From positions 1-33,299 of the forward strand of contig CAZAAK010000019.1 of NCBI GenBank assembly GCA_964483145.1: a DNA stretch of 33,299 nt, read 5' to 3'. The notes under the pieces are model-generated. The model searched no databases. It was not told where the DNA came from and saw only the letters and a list, made by a program, of their open reading frames with translations. This DNA is from Colimorpha sp964483145. Lineage in GTDB: Bacteria > Bacteroidota > Bacteroidia > Bacteroidales > P3. Every line of letters starts with the position of its first letter. The first letter of the stretch is position 1. Shown piece after piece: positions 1 to 8,091 of this stretch. Both the position numbers and the translations under genes were made by a program.

Positions 1-49
1 ACAATCGGATAGCCAACCTTATCAACTCTGTTGCATTTGTTGGTTGAAT

Positions 50-733
50 TCAGCCACCGTCCACATGAGGATAGTGTTCCGTTATGTAGTCGTCTATCTT
101 CTCATTCCATCTTTCCTCAATCTCCGAAAGTTTCTCATACTTCTCTTTATTCGCATTTTCCATGAGCAAATCCTTCGGGGTTGTTTTACCTATATAAATA
201 TTTTGTAATTCCCCATCCATGACGTTGTATCTGACCAACTTATTTCCATCCTTATCGGTAAAGGTTTTTGATATTTCCCCTTTGTACCCTATGGACTCCA
301 AGAAATCTTTGATTTCATGGACACTTTCAAACGGCTTGTCGTAGTTTACAATCTCCGCACTCTTGCTTTTGGTTTCCACCTTAGCCTGTTCCTGCTTGAC
401 CTCAGCCTTAGTCTGTTTCTTTTCCTTAGGCTCAGCTTTTGTCTCTTCCGCTTTCTTTTTCCCCTGCTCGCGGGCATCAGTCATTTCTTGATATTTCCCA
501 TTGAAATAATCGAAATACTCGCGTAGGTGCGGCTTGATATTGCGCAGCTCGAAGTTGCCAAGTGCATTTGTCACCCGTTCCTCGAATTGTTTGAAAGCCC
601 TTTCCTTTACTGTTCCCTCTGGTTCGCCAAAAGCAAAGCCGTTAACTTCGGACTGACTGAGACAATAATAATACCAAAGGTCACCCTTTACCGTCTGTAT
701 GTCGGTACGTCCCATGCCATCAAAGACAGGCAT
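50..733 (-). CDS. Hypothetical protein, Lys/Glu-rich, no family recognised
   Basis: A 227-residue open frame that I do not recognise. Residues 1-90 look globular and rich in aromatics (a WYYY stretch near 20, a YFDYF stretch near 73). Residues about 88-128 are a low-complexity Lys/Glu/Gln/Thr segment, probably a coiled coil or extended linker. Residues 130-227 look like a second small domain (PFESVHEIKDF onward) ending in an acidic helix. There is no signal peptide or membrane segment, so the product is probably cytoplasmic. An in-frame TAA lies seven codons upstream of the ATG, so the frame cannot extend far. I see no TAnnTTTG box or Shine-Dalgarno site before it. It is transcribed divergently from the AKR gene. 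The composition differs from the core genes around it, and the frame could be an accessory gene or the remnant of a larger mobile-element protein; both ideas are inference. Confidence 0.55.
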   Translation of the reverse strand: MPVFDGMGRTDIQTVKGDLWYYYCLSQSEVNGFAFGEPEGTVKERAFKQFEERVTNALGNFELRNIKPHLREYFDYFNGKYQEMTDAREQGKKKAEETKAEPKEKKQTKAEVKQEQAKVETKSKSAEIVNYDKPFESVHEIKDFLESIGYKGEISKTFTDKDGNKLVRYNVMDGELQNIYIGKTTPKDLLMENANKEKYEKLSEIEERWNEKIDDYITEHYPHVDGG

Positions 734-824
734 GTCTGAGAAATCGGGTGGTTAGTACATGGGGGAGAGGATTCGTTCTCTTTGTTTCTCTAGCCAGAGG
801 AAAGTTTTATTATGTTTAACTTTC

Positions 825-853
825 TTGTATGTGAAAAAAAAGTTGTACCTTTG
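825..853 (+). promoter_or_regulatory. Bacteroidetes-type promoter for the AKR lipoprotein gene
   Basis: TACCTTTG at 846-853 matches the TAnnTTTG -7 consensus of the Bacteroidetes primary sigma factor. A TTG at 825-827 stands 18 nt upstream as a plausible -33 element. Transcription would start near 860, giving a leader of about 40 nt before the ATG at 902. Confidence 0.65.
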
Positions 854-901
854 CAAAGTCTATCCTTATGCACGTCAGAGACAATATAAACACAACATAC
901 C

Positions 902-2125
902 ATGAAAAAACACCAGTTATTTGCATTATTGGCTATCTTTGTAGCCATCGTATCGACAGGCTGCAAACACCCTGTCAAGGAAACAAACATGCAGTTCCGT
1001 CCCTTAGGCAACACCGGCTTGTCGGTCAGCGAAATCAGCATCGGATGCGGCGGTTTCGAGAAGTTGGACAGTGCCGCTTCCTTACAACTGATGACGTTGG
1101 CATTGGATAGCGGGATGAACTACATCGACATATATGATGCCACCCCAAAGACCCGATCCAACATCGGTTACGCCATTGAGGGTCGCCGCAACGAGATTAT
1201 CATTCAAGGGCATATCGGCACTATTTTCAAGGGCGGTCAGCATTGCCGCACACGCGATGTGGCAGAGGCCAAAGAAGGCTTTGAAGACCTTTTGACCCGC
1301 CTACACACCGATCACATTGAGGTGGGTATGATACATATTGTGGACAGTCGCGAGGATTGGGAAGAATTGGAGGGAAGCCCCTTTCTTGAATACGTGATGC
1401 AACTCAAGAAGGAAGGTAAAATCGAGCATATTGGCATTAGTAGCCATAATGCCGAGGTGGCCCTGCAGGCTGCCAAAAGCGGCTGGGTGGAAGTGATTAT
1501 GTTCTCTCTCAATCCTGCCTTCGACCGCCTTCGCGGAGGTGCCACTCCGTGGGAGGAGGGCGCTATGGACAACCTTCAAGGTGGTATCGACCCCATACGT
1601 GTTGAGCTCTACGACTACTGTGCTACCAACCACATAGGCGTTACCGTTATGAAAACCTTTGGCGGCGGTGGTCGTCTGCTTGATGCCAAGACTTCGCCCC
1701 TAGGCGTGGCCTACACGCCCGAACAGTGTATCGCCTACTGCTTGGCCAAGCCATGCATCAGTACCTGTATACTTGGCGTGGACAATGTGGAGGAACTCCG
1801 TGCCGACCTCCATTGGCTTGAGGCTACTGAGCAGGAAAAGGACTATACCAACGTAGAGAAACGCGAGGCGGCTACCCGTGGAGGTGAGTGTACCTATTGC
1901 AACCATTGCTCCCCTTGTGCTGCGGGCATCCCTATTGCCAAGGTGAACGAACTTTTGGACAAGGCTGAGCAGAACGGCGTTACCCCAGAGTTGCAGGAAC
2001 AGTACGATGCCTTGCCGCACCACGGTGGCGAGTGCACCCACTGCGGCTCTTGCCTCAGCCGGTGCCCATTCGAAGTGGATATCCCCGCTCGCATGGACCG
2101 TGCCAAAGAAGTTTTTGGAAAATAG
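902..2125 (+). CDS. Aldo/keto-reductase-family lipoprotein with C-terminal 4Fe-4S domain
   Basis: A 407-residue predicted redox protein. Residues 1-20 form a lipoprotein signal peptide with lipobox VSTGC (Cys21), so the mature protein should be membrane-anchored. Residues about 30-300 follow the AKR (beta/alpha)8 barrel order: a PLGNTGL start, an LDSG-MNYID strand near 69-76, MIH at 143-145, and EGKIEHIGIS near 171. The C-terminus carries two cysteine clusters, Cys330/333/336/339 and Cys378/381/384/388 followed by Pro, as in ferredoxin-type 4Fe-4S domains of AKR fusions. The aspartate of the catalytic tetrad (Asp76) and the histidine (His145) are present. The usual tyrosine position reads Thr81 and the lysine position reads His104 by my alignment. 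An oxidoreductase role is therefore likely but classical AKR chemistry is doubtful; the substrate is unknown. The gene has its own promoter and appears monocistronic or loosely linked to xseA, 135 nt downstream. Confidence 0.85.
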   Translation: MKKHQLFALLAIFVAIVSTGCKHPVKETNMQFRPLGNTGLSVSEISIGCGGFEKLDSAASLQLMTLALDSGMNYIDIYDATPKTRSNIGYAIEGRRNEIIIQGHIGTIFKGGQHCRTRDVAEAKEGFEDLLTRLHTDHIEVGMIHIVDSREDWEELEGSPFLEYVMQLKKEGKIEHIGISSHNAEVALQAAKSGWVEVIMFSLNPAFDRLRGGATPWEEGAMDNLQGGIDPIRVELYDYCATNHIGVTVMKTFGGGGRLLDAKTSPLGVAYTPEQCIAYCLAKPCISTCILGVDNVEELRADLHWLEATEQEKDYTNVEKREAATRGGECTYCNHCSPCAAGIPIAKVNELLDKAEQNGVTPELQEQYDALPHHGGECTHCGSCLSRCPFEVDIPARMDRAKEVFGK

Positions 2126-2260
2126 TAAATGCTGTTTATACAGTCATTGAAAGATACATGAGCTTTTTGTACATTTCTGTCAGCGCTGCCATAGGCCTTG
2201 GCAGATTGCGTCCTGCAATGGTGCGCCAGACTTTGGCAAAGCTCACAAAACAAAGGAAGA

Positions 2261-3562
2261 ATGAACTCCCCAGCAATATCCCTACATGAACTTAACCATC
2301 TCGTGTCGTTGGCAATATCCACTGCCTTACCCAGTAGCTATTGGGTGGAGGCGGAGCTGTCAGAGGCACGCGAAGCCTCCGGAGGTCATTGCTACATGGA
2401 GCTCATAGAGAAAGATGGGCAAAGCAACACCCCGATAGCCAAAGCCCGTGCTGCCTGTTGGCGCAACTGTTGGCAGATGATAAAACCTAGGTTTGAAGCT
2501 GTAACGGGGCAAACCATACACGCCGGCCTAAAGGTGATGCTGAAGGTGCATCCACAGTTTCATGAGAGCTATGGGTTCTCTTGGATAGTGGACGATATAG
2601 ACCCAACCTACACTGTGGGCGATATGATGCGTAAGCGGCAAGAGATAATTAAAACGCTCGAAAAAGAAGGCATATTTGAGCAGCAGAAAGGGTTGAGTCT
2701 GCCTATGTTCTGCCAACGTATAGCCGTTATCTCAAGCGCTACCGCTGCTGGCTATGGCGACTTTTGCAATCAGTTGGCCTACAATGACTATGGCCTACAG
2801 TTCGTTACCCGTCTTTACCCTGCCGCCATGCAAGGTGAGGAAGTGGAAGAGAGTGTGATAAATGCCCTCAACGCCATTGGAAGTCAATGCAAGCAATGGC
2901 ACTGCGTGGTGATTATACGCGGGGGAGGCGCAACGAGCGACCTCTCCGGCTTCGACACATTGGCTTTGGCGGAGAAAGTGGCCAAATTCCCGCTACCTAT
3001 CATAACTGGAATTGGTCATGACCGCGACGAGAGCGTGCTCGATATGATTTCCTTTCGTCGGGTAAAGACGCCAACAGCTGCGGCAACTTTCCTCGTTGAC
3101 CATCTGGTTGAGGTGCTCCATCGTATCAACGACGCGCAGCAGCGCATAGTGGACATGGTGAAGCACAAGCTTGAGGTGGAGCACCTCCGGCTGGACCGCC
3201 TAGCTAGCAATATCAACACCCTTTTTTCGCTAGCCAAGACACAGCAAGCGGCCTGTCTCGACCGCCTGATGAGGCGTCTTGGCACAGCTTGCTTGGGCAA
3301 TATGCTCGCCGCGCACAGTTGTCTCGACCGTCTGGTCGATAGTATCCAGCCTACTATTGAGCGACGGCTCATGAGTGAGAATCATCGACTTCAGATGTTG
3401 CAACAGCGCATCAAGGCCCAAGATCCTGAATTGTTGCTCAGGCGCGGCTACAGCATCACCCTAAAAGATGGCAAGGCCGTACGTTCGGTAGCCAATTTAC
3501 CGGTTGGCTGCGAGATAGAAACCATCTTAGCCGATGGTAAAGTGAAAGCAACCGTAAAATAA
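2261..3562 (+). CDS. xseA: Exodeoxyribonuclease VII large subunit
   Basis: Catalytic subunit of exonuclease VII, which degrades single-stranded DNA from both ends into oligonucleotides in the cytoplasm. From the chosen start it has 433 residues, close to the family norm. Residues about 5-112 are the N-terminal OB-fold (SYWVEAELSEA near 26), followed by the catalytic domain: RIAVISSATAAGYGDF at 153-168, RGGGATSDLSGFD at 220-232 and TGIGHDRDESVLD at 249-261. His253 and the neighbouring Asp residues are the expected active-site residues. After about 280 comes the long helical region that holds small subunits. The ATG at 2261 is preferred over earlier in-frame near-start codons because AGGAAG lies just before it and homology begins here. 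xseB follows 15 nt after the stop, so the two are surely cotranscribed. Confidence 0.95.
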   Translation: MNSPAISLHELNHLVSLAISTALPSSYWVEAELSEAREASGGHCYMELIEKDGQSNTPIAKARAACWRNCWQMIKPRFEAVTGQTIHAGLKVMLKVHPQFHESYGFSWIVDDIDPTYTVGDMMRKRQEIIKTLEKEGIFEQQKGLSLPMFCQRIAVISSATAAGYGDFCNQLAYNDYGLQFVTRLYPAAMQGEEVEESVINALNAIGSQCKQWHCVVIIRGGGATSDLSGFDTLALAEKVAKFPLPIITGIGHDRDESVLDMISFRRVKTPTAAATFLVDHLVEVLHRINDAQQRIVDMVKHKLEVEHLRLDRLASNINTLFSLAKTQQAACLDRLMRRLGTACLGNMLAAHSCLDRLVDSIQPTIERRLMSENHRLQMLQQRIKAQDPELLLRRGYSITLKDGKAVRSVANLPVGCEIETILADGKVKATVK

Positions 3563-3577
3563 ACCTAACACAATAAA

Positions 3578-3802
3578 ATGGAAAAAGACGACATTAAGTA
3601 TGCAGAGGCAGTGGCCCAGCTTGAAGGAATCGTGGAAAAGATGGAGAACAACGAACTGGACATCGACCAACTCGCCACCCAACTCAAACAAGCCAAGGAA
3701 CTCGTCAAACTGTGCAAAGATAAACTTACCGTTGCAGACAACGAAATAAAGAAACTGCTCAACGAGGAAAAACAGGAAGATGAAGAAGCAATTGCTGATT
3801 GA
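3578..3802 (+). CDS. xseB: Exodeoxyribonuclease VII small subunit
   Basis: A 74-residue helical protein that binds XseA in several copies to form exonuclease VII. The sequence shows the family pattern YAEAVAQLEGIVEKMENNE near residues 8-26, then LDIDQLATQLKQAKELVK, the alternating hydrophobic pattern of the two-helix XseB fold. The length is typical (60-90 residues). The C-terminal dozen residues are strongly acidic. It lies 15 nt downstream of xseA, the usual arrangement. Confidence 0.95.
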   Translation: MEKDDIKYAEAVAQLEGIVEKMENNELDIDQLATQLKQAKELVKLCKDKLTVADNEIKKLLNEEKQEDEEAIAD

Positions 3803-3945
3803 CGAAATATTTGCGCCTTTTGTGTAACACTAAAATACAACTGTCGTGAAACCTTTGATAACCCTTTTGGCTGCATTGAGCCTAGCGAAGCGCTTGCGCG
3901 CAGAATAGCATAGAAAACAGTAATCCGTCAAATTCTAATATAAAC

Positions 3946-4374
3946 ATGAAAAGGACATTGGTGACTTATTTTTCTGCAACTGGAACCACCAAGGCTGCAG
4001 CTATGCGATTGGCCAAAGAGACTGGTTCAGACTTCTTTGAAATCGTTCCCAGGCAGCCATACACCGCTGCCGACCTCAATTGGCGGGACAAACATTCCCG
4101 CTCCACTTTGGAGATGCAGGACAAGACTTCACGCCCAGCCATTAAAGAACGTTGTATCAATATCGCCCAATACGACACTGTTTGGATTGGCTTCCCAATT
4201 TGGTGGTACACTTGCCCCACCATCATCAATACCTTTGTTGAGGCCCACGACCTTGGCGACAAGGGGCTCAACGTTTTTGCCACCAGCGGTGGAACGGGAG
4301 TGGTTGGTCCGGCTGCTGACCTTAAGAAATTCTACCCGCAATACAATTGGGAGGAAAGCCGGTTGATGAATTGA
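3946..4374 (+). CDS. Flavodoxin-family protein, short at the C-terminus
   Basis: A 142-residue FMN-binding electron-transfer protein or small flavoprotein reductase of the flavodoxin_4 type. The phosphate-binding loop is clear at residues 9-15 (FSATGTT). VWIGFPIWWYTCPTIINTF near 79-97 is the characteristic second flavin loop, and FATSGGTGVVG near 111-121 the third. Relatives usually run 15-20 residues further, with a Leu-Asn-Gly turn and a last helix; here the frame stops directly after RLMN. Reading the two other frames past the stop shows nothing resembling the missing helix, so a single simple frameshift does not restore it. No signal peptide is encoded in this frame, but a short signal-like frame lies just upstream at 3846-3908. 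The gene stands 143 nt from xseB and converges on the permease gene. Confidence 0.85.
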   Translation: MKRTLVTYFSATGTTKAAAMRLAKETGSDFFEIVPRQPYTAADLNWRDKHSRSTLEMQDKTSRPAIKERCINIAQYDTVWIGFPIWWYTCPTIINTFVEAHDLGDKGLNVFATSGGTGVVGPAADLKKFYPQYNWEESRLMN

Positions 4375-4412
4375 AAAAAACAAAGTGGCAAGCGGGCACT
4401 GCACAACCAAAT

Positions 4413-4434
4413 AAAAGGAGAAGATTTTCCTTTT
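4413..4434. terminator. Weak hairpin between convergent genes
   Basis: AAAAGGA (4413-4419) and TCCTTTT (4428-4434) can pair around an 8-nt loop. A/T ends on both sides would allow modest termination of either the flavodoxin or the permease transcript. The stem is only 7 bp. Confidence 0.3.
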
Positions 4435-4478
4435 GCCTATAAATTCTACGAAGTTTACGTCTCCGACAGGTCGTAGAC

Positions 4479-5699
4479 CTAGTTGAACTTGATGGTTTTG
4501 GAAGGTTCGATGCGTGTGATGTATGCTGTGGGGATCATCAAGGCAAGGATGCACAGGACGAGTGTGACAATGCTGATGATGATAAAAATCCACGGGTTGA
4601 GGTCGACGGGGACAGTGTCCATGGAATAATTAGCGCTATCGAGCCGTACTAGGTGGAAGTGGTGTTGAAGCCACCCTAAAGCGAGTGCCAATGCATCGCC
4701 CAAGAGAATACCCTTGCCAATAATGGAAGCCGACTTAAGAAGGAATATTTTGCGCACACTAGCATCGGTGGCACCCAAGGCCTTGAGCAGGCCGACAGTG
4801 GATGTTTTTTCGAAAATCATAATGAGCAGGGCAGAAATAATGGAGACCGTGCAGACAAGCATCATGATGATGATAATGAGGATGATGTTGCTGTCCAACA
4901 GGTCGAGCCACGAAAAGAGGGCCGGATTTTGTTGGACGATGGTGGACAGGGTGAGGTCGTAGCCGAGCTGTGCTAGAATGGCTGAAGCCACTTGGTCGAG
5001 GTGTTGGAAATCATCTACAAGAACTTCGTATCCGGCTACTTGGGTGCTGTCCCAATCGTTGAGTCGCTGCACTTGACGGAGGTCGCCGATGACGTAGTGA
5101 TCGTCGAACTCGGAAAGGTCGGTACAATAGATGCCGCAGATGGTGAATACGCGTGCCCGATAGTTGTTGTCCTGCCAAAAATAGGTGCGGACCTTATCGC
5201 CAAGGGTTAAGTGAAGTTTGTTGGCAACTATCTGTGAAATAATAATTTCGTTGGATGGCTTTTCAGTGGGAAAGGCAAAGAGTTTGCCTTCGATAAGGTT
5301 GGAGGCGAAGAAAGTGGAGTCGTAGCCGTGGTCAACGCCTTTGAAAATAATGCCGTGAATCTGGTCATCGGTTTTGATCATGCCCCCTTTGTTTGCAAAA
5401 AAGCTTAGGTGACGAACCCCCGGGGTGCTGAGTACGCGCGAAACTTCGGGGCGGACGGTGGAAATGGGAGTTTCCTGATAGGCGTTGCCAACGGCATAGG
5501 CGGTGACAGTGATGTGAGACCCGAAGCCGACTACCTTTTGTCGGATTTCGCCTTGGAAACCGCGGAGAATGCTGACGGCAATGACCATTACCAACACACC
5601 AAGGGCAATGCTACAGGTGGCTATGCTTACCAAAGGACCGCTATAGGTGTTTCGGTCCTTGGGAAGAAAACGTTTGGCGATAAATGATTCGAAAGTCAA
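4479..5699 (-). CDS. LolC/LolE-type FtsX-family ABC transporter permease
   Basis: A 406-residue inner-membrane permease with the LolC/E topology. One membrane helix lies at about 22-46, a large periplasmic domain at 50-265, then three helices at about 270-296, 321-343 and 368-391. The segment EKTSTVGLLKALGAT at 297-311 is the conserved cytoplasmic coupling region of FtsX-type permeases, and the protein ends in the typical IEPSKTIKFN. In Proteobacteria such proteins extract lipoproteins from the inner membrane for delivery to LolA. In Bacteroidetes the same architecture is annotated as a lipoprotein-releasing system, but substrates are less certain. No LolD-like ATPase is adjacent, so the ATPase must be encoded elsewhere. 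It lies downstream of tpiA, separated by an 11-bp perfect hairpin. Confidence 0.88.
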   Translation of the reverse strand: MTFESFIAKRFLPKDRNTYSGPLVSIATCSIALGVLVMVIAVSILRGFQGEIRQKVVGFGSHITVTAYAVGNAYQETPISTVRPEVSRVLSTPGVRHLSFFANKGGMIKTDDQIHGIIFKGVDHGYDSTFFASNLIEGKLFAFPTEKPSNEIIISQIVANKLHLTLGDKVRTYFWQDNNYRARVFTICGIYCTDLSEFDDHYVIGDLRQVQRLNDWDSTQVAGYEVLVDDFQHLDQVASAILAQLGYDLTLSTIVQQNPALFSWLDLLDSNIILIIIIMMLVCTVSIISALLIMIFEKTSTVGLLKALGATDASVRKIFLLKSASIIGKGILLGDALALALGWLQHHFHLVRLDSANYSMDTVPVDLNPWIFIIISIVTLVLCILALMIPTAYITRIEPSKTIKFN

Positions 5700-5741
5700 C
5701 TGAAACTAATTGCAAATTAAAAGCTTGTATGGGTTAAAGAA

Positions 5742-5780
5742 CGGCAGTGGAGTCGACTGGTTTTGCAGGCTCCACTGCCG
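5742..5780 (-). terminator. Stem-loop after tpiA
   Basis: CGGCAGTGGAG (5742-5752) and CTCCACTGCCG (5770-5780) form a perfect 11-bp inverted repeat with a 17-nt loop, placed directly downstream of the tpiA stop. On the minus strand it is followed by TTCTTTAACC, a weak T tract, so it may be a partial terminator or a 3'-end-stabilising structure between tpiA and the permease gene. Confidence 0.55.
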
Positions 5781-5787
5781 GGTAGGT

Positions 5788-6549
5788 TCAGAAGGCTAAA
5801 GCGATGGCAATGAAGTCTTCGGCATTGAGAGATGCACCTCCGATAAGCCCACCATCGACATCGGGGTTGGCAAAGAGCTCCTTGGCATTGCTGGGTTTGC
5901 AGCTACCGCCATAGAGAATGCTTGTCTGGTCGGCTGTTTGGTTGCCATATTTTTTGACAATCAGACTGCGGATGAAGGCATGCATCTGCTGAGCTTGCTC
6001 GGGTGTGGCAGTTTTGCCGGTGCCGATGGCCCAAACGGGTTCGTAGGCGATGACAACGCTAGCAAATTGCTCGGCGGTGAGGTGGAAGAGCCCGTTGGTG
6101 ATTTGTTTTTCAACGACTTTGAACTGGCAATTGGCTTCGCGTTCGGCTAGAATCTCGCCACAGCAGACGATGGGGCGGATATTGTGCTGGAGCAGTTGGT
6201 TGACCTTGCGTGCGACAATTTCATCGGTTTCGTGGTAGTAGTTGCGACGCTCGCTGTGACCAACAATGCAGTAGTCAAGTTTCATAGACTCGAGCATGGC
6301 AGCGGAGACCTCGCCAGTGTAGGCTCCGCTCCCTTGGTCGCTGACATTTTGGGCTCCTACGGCAAAGTAAGAGTCGTCGCTATAATCCGAAGTCATTTCC
6401 AAAAATGGGAACGGTGGACATATGACCAGTTGTGTGTTACGATCGAGAGAGGTGGACTCTAATTTGTCCATAATGTTGGAAATGAGTTCGTCGGCCTCCT
6501 CAAAGGTCTTGTTCATTTTCCAGTTTCCTGCAACAATGTGTTTTCTCAT
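5788..6549 (-). CDS. tpiA: Triosephosphate isomerase
   Basis: Glycolytic enzyme interconverting dihydroxyacetone phosphate and glyceraldehyde 3-phosphate, cytoplasmic. The 253-residue length is standard. The catalytic residues are all visible: Asn9 and Lys11 in GNWKMN, His98 in IVGHSERR, and Glu170 in AYEPVWAIGTG, the last followed by the flexible loop 6 (residues 171-181). The phosphate-binding strand ILYGGS lies at 211-216 and GLIGGASL at 234-241. Start ATG and length agree with the family. It lies about 110 nt downstream of the thioredoxin-like gene on the same strand and may share its transcript. Confidence 0.97.
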   Translation of the reverse strand: MRKHIVAGNWKMNKTFEEADELISNIMDKLESTSLDRNTQLVICPPFPFLEMTSDYSDDSYFAVGAQNVSDQGSGAYTGEVSAAMLESMKLDYCIVGHSERRNYYHETDEIVARKVNQLLQHNIRPIVCCGEILAEREANCQFKVVEKQITNGLFHLTAEQFASVVIAYEPVWAIGTGKTATPEQAQQMHAFIRSLIVKKYGNQTADQTSILYGGSCKPSNAKELFANPDVDGGLIGGASLNAEDFIAIALAF

Positions 6550-6661
6550 GGTGAGTGTTTTTTATTGTTTGAAATTAGTTTGTTTGTTCTTGAGATTTGG
6601 GGTATCGGGACGCCCTTTGTGTACGGCACGAATGGTGACTACCTACTTGATGTGTGTTGCA

Positions 6662-8080
6662 TTACCTTTGGAGAGGGTGGAGCTCGGCATATCGGTTGAG
6701 GAATGGCAAGATGGATTTGGTGGGGAGCACCTTGTTCATGATGATGCGGCGTTCCTCGTTGAGGATAATCATAGTTGGGGTGCCATGGACGTTGTAGGCT
6801 TCTTGGTAATCGATGTTGACATTGGTGCCGCCGACATTGACCCAATTGAGTTGATAGTCGCGCACATACTTTTTCCATTTGTCGATGTCGGCATCATAGC
6901 CTACAGCGTAGACCTCAAAGAGTTTGTTGCCGGCATTGGAGAGGGAGTCGTAGAGATGTTTGAGCTCTGGCGTTTGAGTTTGGCAGTGGTGGCAGTCGGG
7001 ATCCCAAAACCATAAAATGACAAAGCGTGAGGGGAAACGGTGGGAGGAAATCCAGTCTTTGGGATTGGGAGACTGGTTGGTGTCGGCCATGTAGAGCTCG
7101 GCCCCACGGGCACCGATAAGCGATTTCTCCAAAAACTCGCAGGTTTGGCGTTTGTTTGAAATTTCGCTTGGAGGTGCCCATGAGCATTTGCCGGAGAGGT
7201 AATATCGGCGGACTAGATAGCACCAGACGGCATCCCAACCAACATTCTTTGTGGAGCGGTAGTAGCGGGGCATGATATGATCCATGAAGTAACGTAGCAT
7301 TAAGGTATCGTTTTCGACCTTATGCAAAACCAGGTCGGCATAGCGGCAGATGGTGTCGGCATCGGCATGGTAGAGTACCCCAAAAAAGTAGTAGTTCAGT
7401 TTGTTGAAAAGATCGGGGGTGTATATGAGAGAATGGTCGGAGAGGTCCACTCCGTCCCAATAATGGGTGCGGTAATAGACAGCCTTATCCTTTACTGTCT
7501 CGGGCACTTCGGGTCCCTTGAACATATCTAGCAGTTGAAAGAACCTGTACTGCCGATTATTCTTAAGGGAGGTGTTCTCGAATTCGGCCATTTCCTCGTT
7601 CAGTAAATCCCAATCCTTTTCGGCTTTGTTTTTTACCTGGGCATCGGTAGACTTTTTGAGTTGCTCAAGATTCCTGGCCTCCTTCCGGGCTTGGTTGAAA
7701 CGGTTAATGTAGGCATACATTGCCTGATTGGCGGGGGATCCGGAAATGTTGGCCTTGGGGTCGACAACATCAAATGATTCATTAGCCCGAATGGTAAACC
7801 GTTGGCTGCCATCAATGGTGAATTCGAGAAGGGCCTTTTTGGCATCCCGGTTGTATATGACATACATGCCGGTTTTGAATTTACCTTTTCTGGCAAAACG
7901 GTAGGTATGGTCATTGCCCAAGGTGGTGCTGTCGAGTGTGACGAACCGGTCGAGGTAGTGTTGTCCAAGGTAGAGGAGGCTGTCGGTGGCTCCTGGTAGC
8001 TGGAATGTCATCTCATAGCGTTGCGCGCAGAGAATTGGCAACAGGGAGAAAAGAATTGGCAATATAATGATTTTCTTCAT
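6662..8080 (-). CDS. Exported thioredoxin-fold protein (DUF4369/DUF5106-type)
   Basis: A 472-residue secreted thiol-disulfide or TlpA-like protein. Residues 1-19 form a signal peptide ending near ILCAQ. No lipobox Cys is correctly placed before the QRY cleavage site, so a soluble periplasmic product is likely. Residues about 22-110 match the beta-rich N-terminal domain seen before many Bacteroidetes TlpA-type proteins (DUF4369-like); 115-320 is a helical DUF5106-like region. A thioredoxin-fold domain occupies 335-472, with redox motif Cys363-His-His-Cys366 after WFWDPD and the cis-proline in GTPT (Pro435). The open frame continues 89 codons upstream, but that stretch overlaps the preceding gene and is Pro/Arg-rich, so the ATG at 8080 just before the signal peptide is chosen. 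It follows the barrel gene by 11 nt, suggesting a shared envelope role. Confidence 0.88.
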   Translation of the reverse strand: MKKIIILPILFSLLPILCAQRYEMTFQLPGATDSLLYLGQHYLDRFVTLDSTTLGNDHTYRFARKGKFKTGMYVIYNRDAKKALLEFTIDGSQRFTIRANESFDVVDPKANISGSPANQAMYAYINRFNQARKEARNLEQLKKSTDAQVKNKAEKDWDLLNEEMAEFENTSLKNNRQYRFFQLLDMFKGPEVPETVKDKAVYYRTHYWDGVDLSDHSLIYTPDLFNKLNYYFFGVLYHADADTICRYADLVLHKVENDTLMLRYFMDHIMPRYYRSTKNVGWDAVWCYLVRRYYLSGKCSWAPPSEISNKRQTCEFLEKSLIGARGAELYMADTNQSPNPKDWISSHRFPSRFVILWFWDPDCHHCQTQTPELKHLYDSLSNAGNKLFEVYAVGYDADIDKWKKYVRDYQLNWVNVGGTNVNIDYQEAYNVHGTPTMIILNEERRIIMNKVLPTKSILPFLNRYAELHPLQR

Positions 8081-8091
8081 AATGCACTGTG

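Noticed and set aside
2198..2260. Upstream extension of xseA
   Set aside because: The extension begins at a non-ATG codon, has no homology, and a Shine-Dalgarno-like AGGAAG precedes the ATG at 2261.
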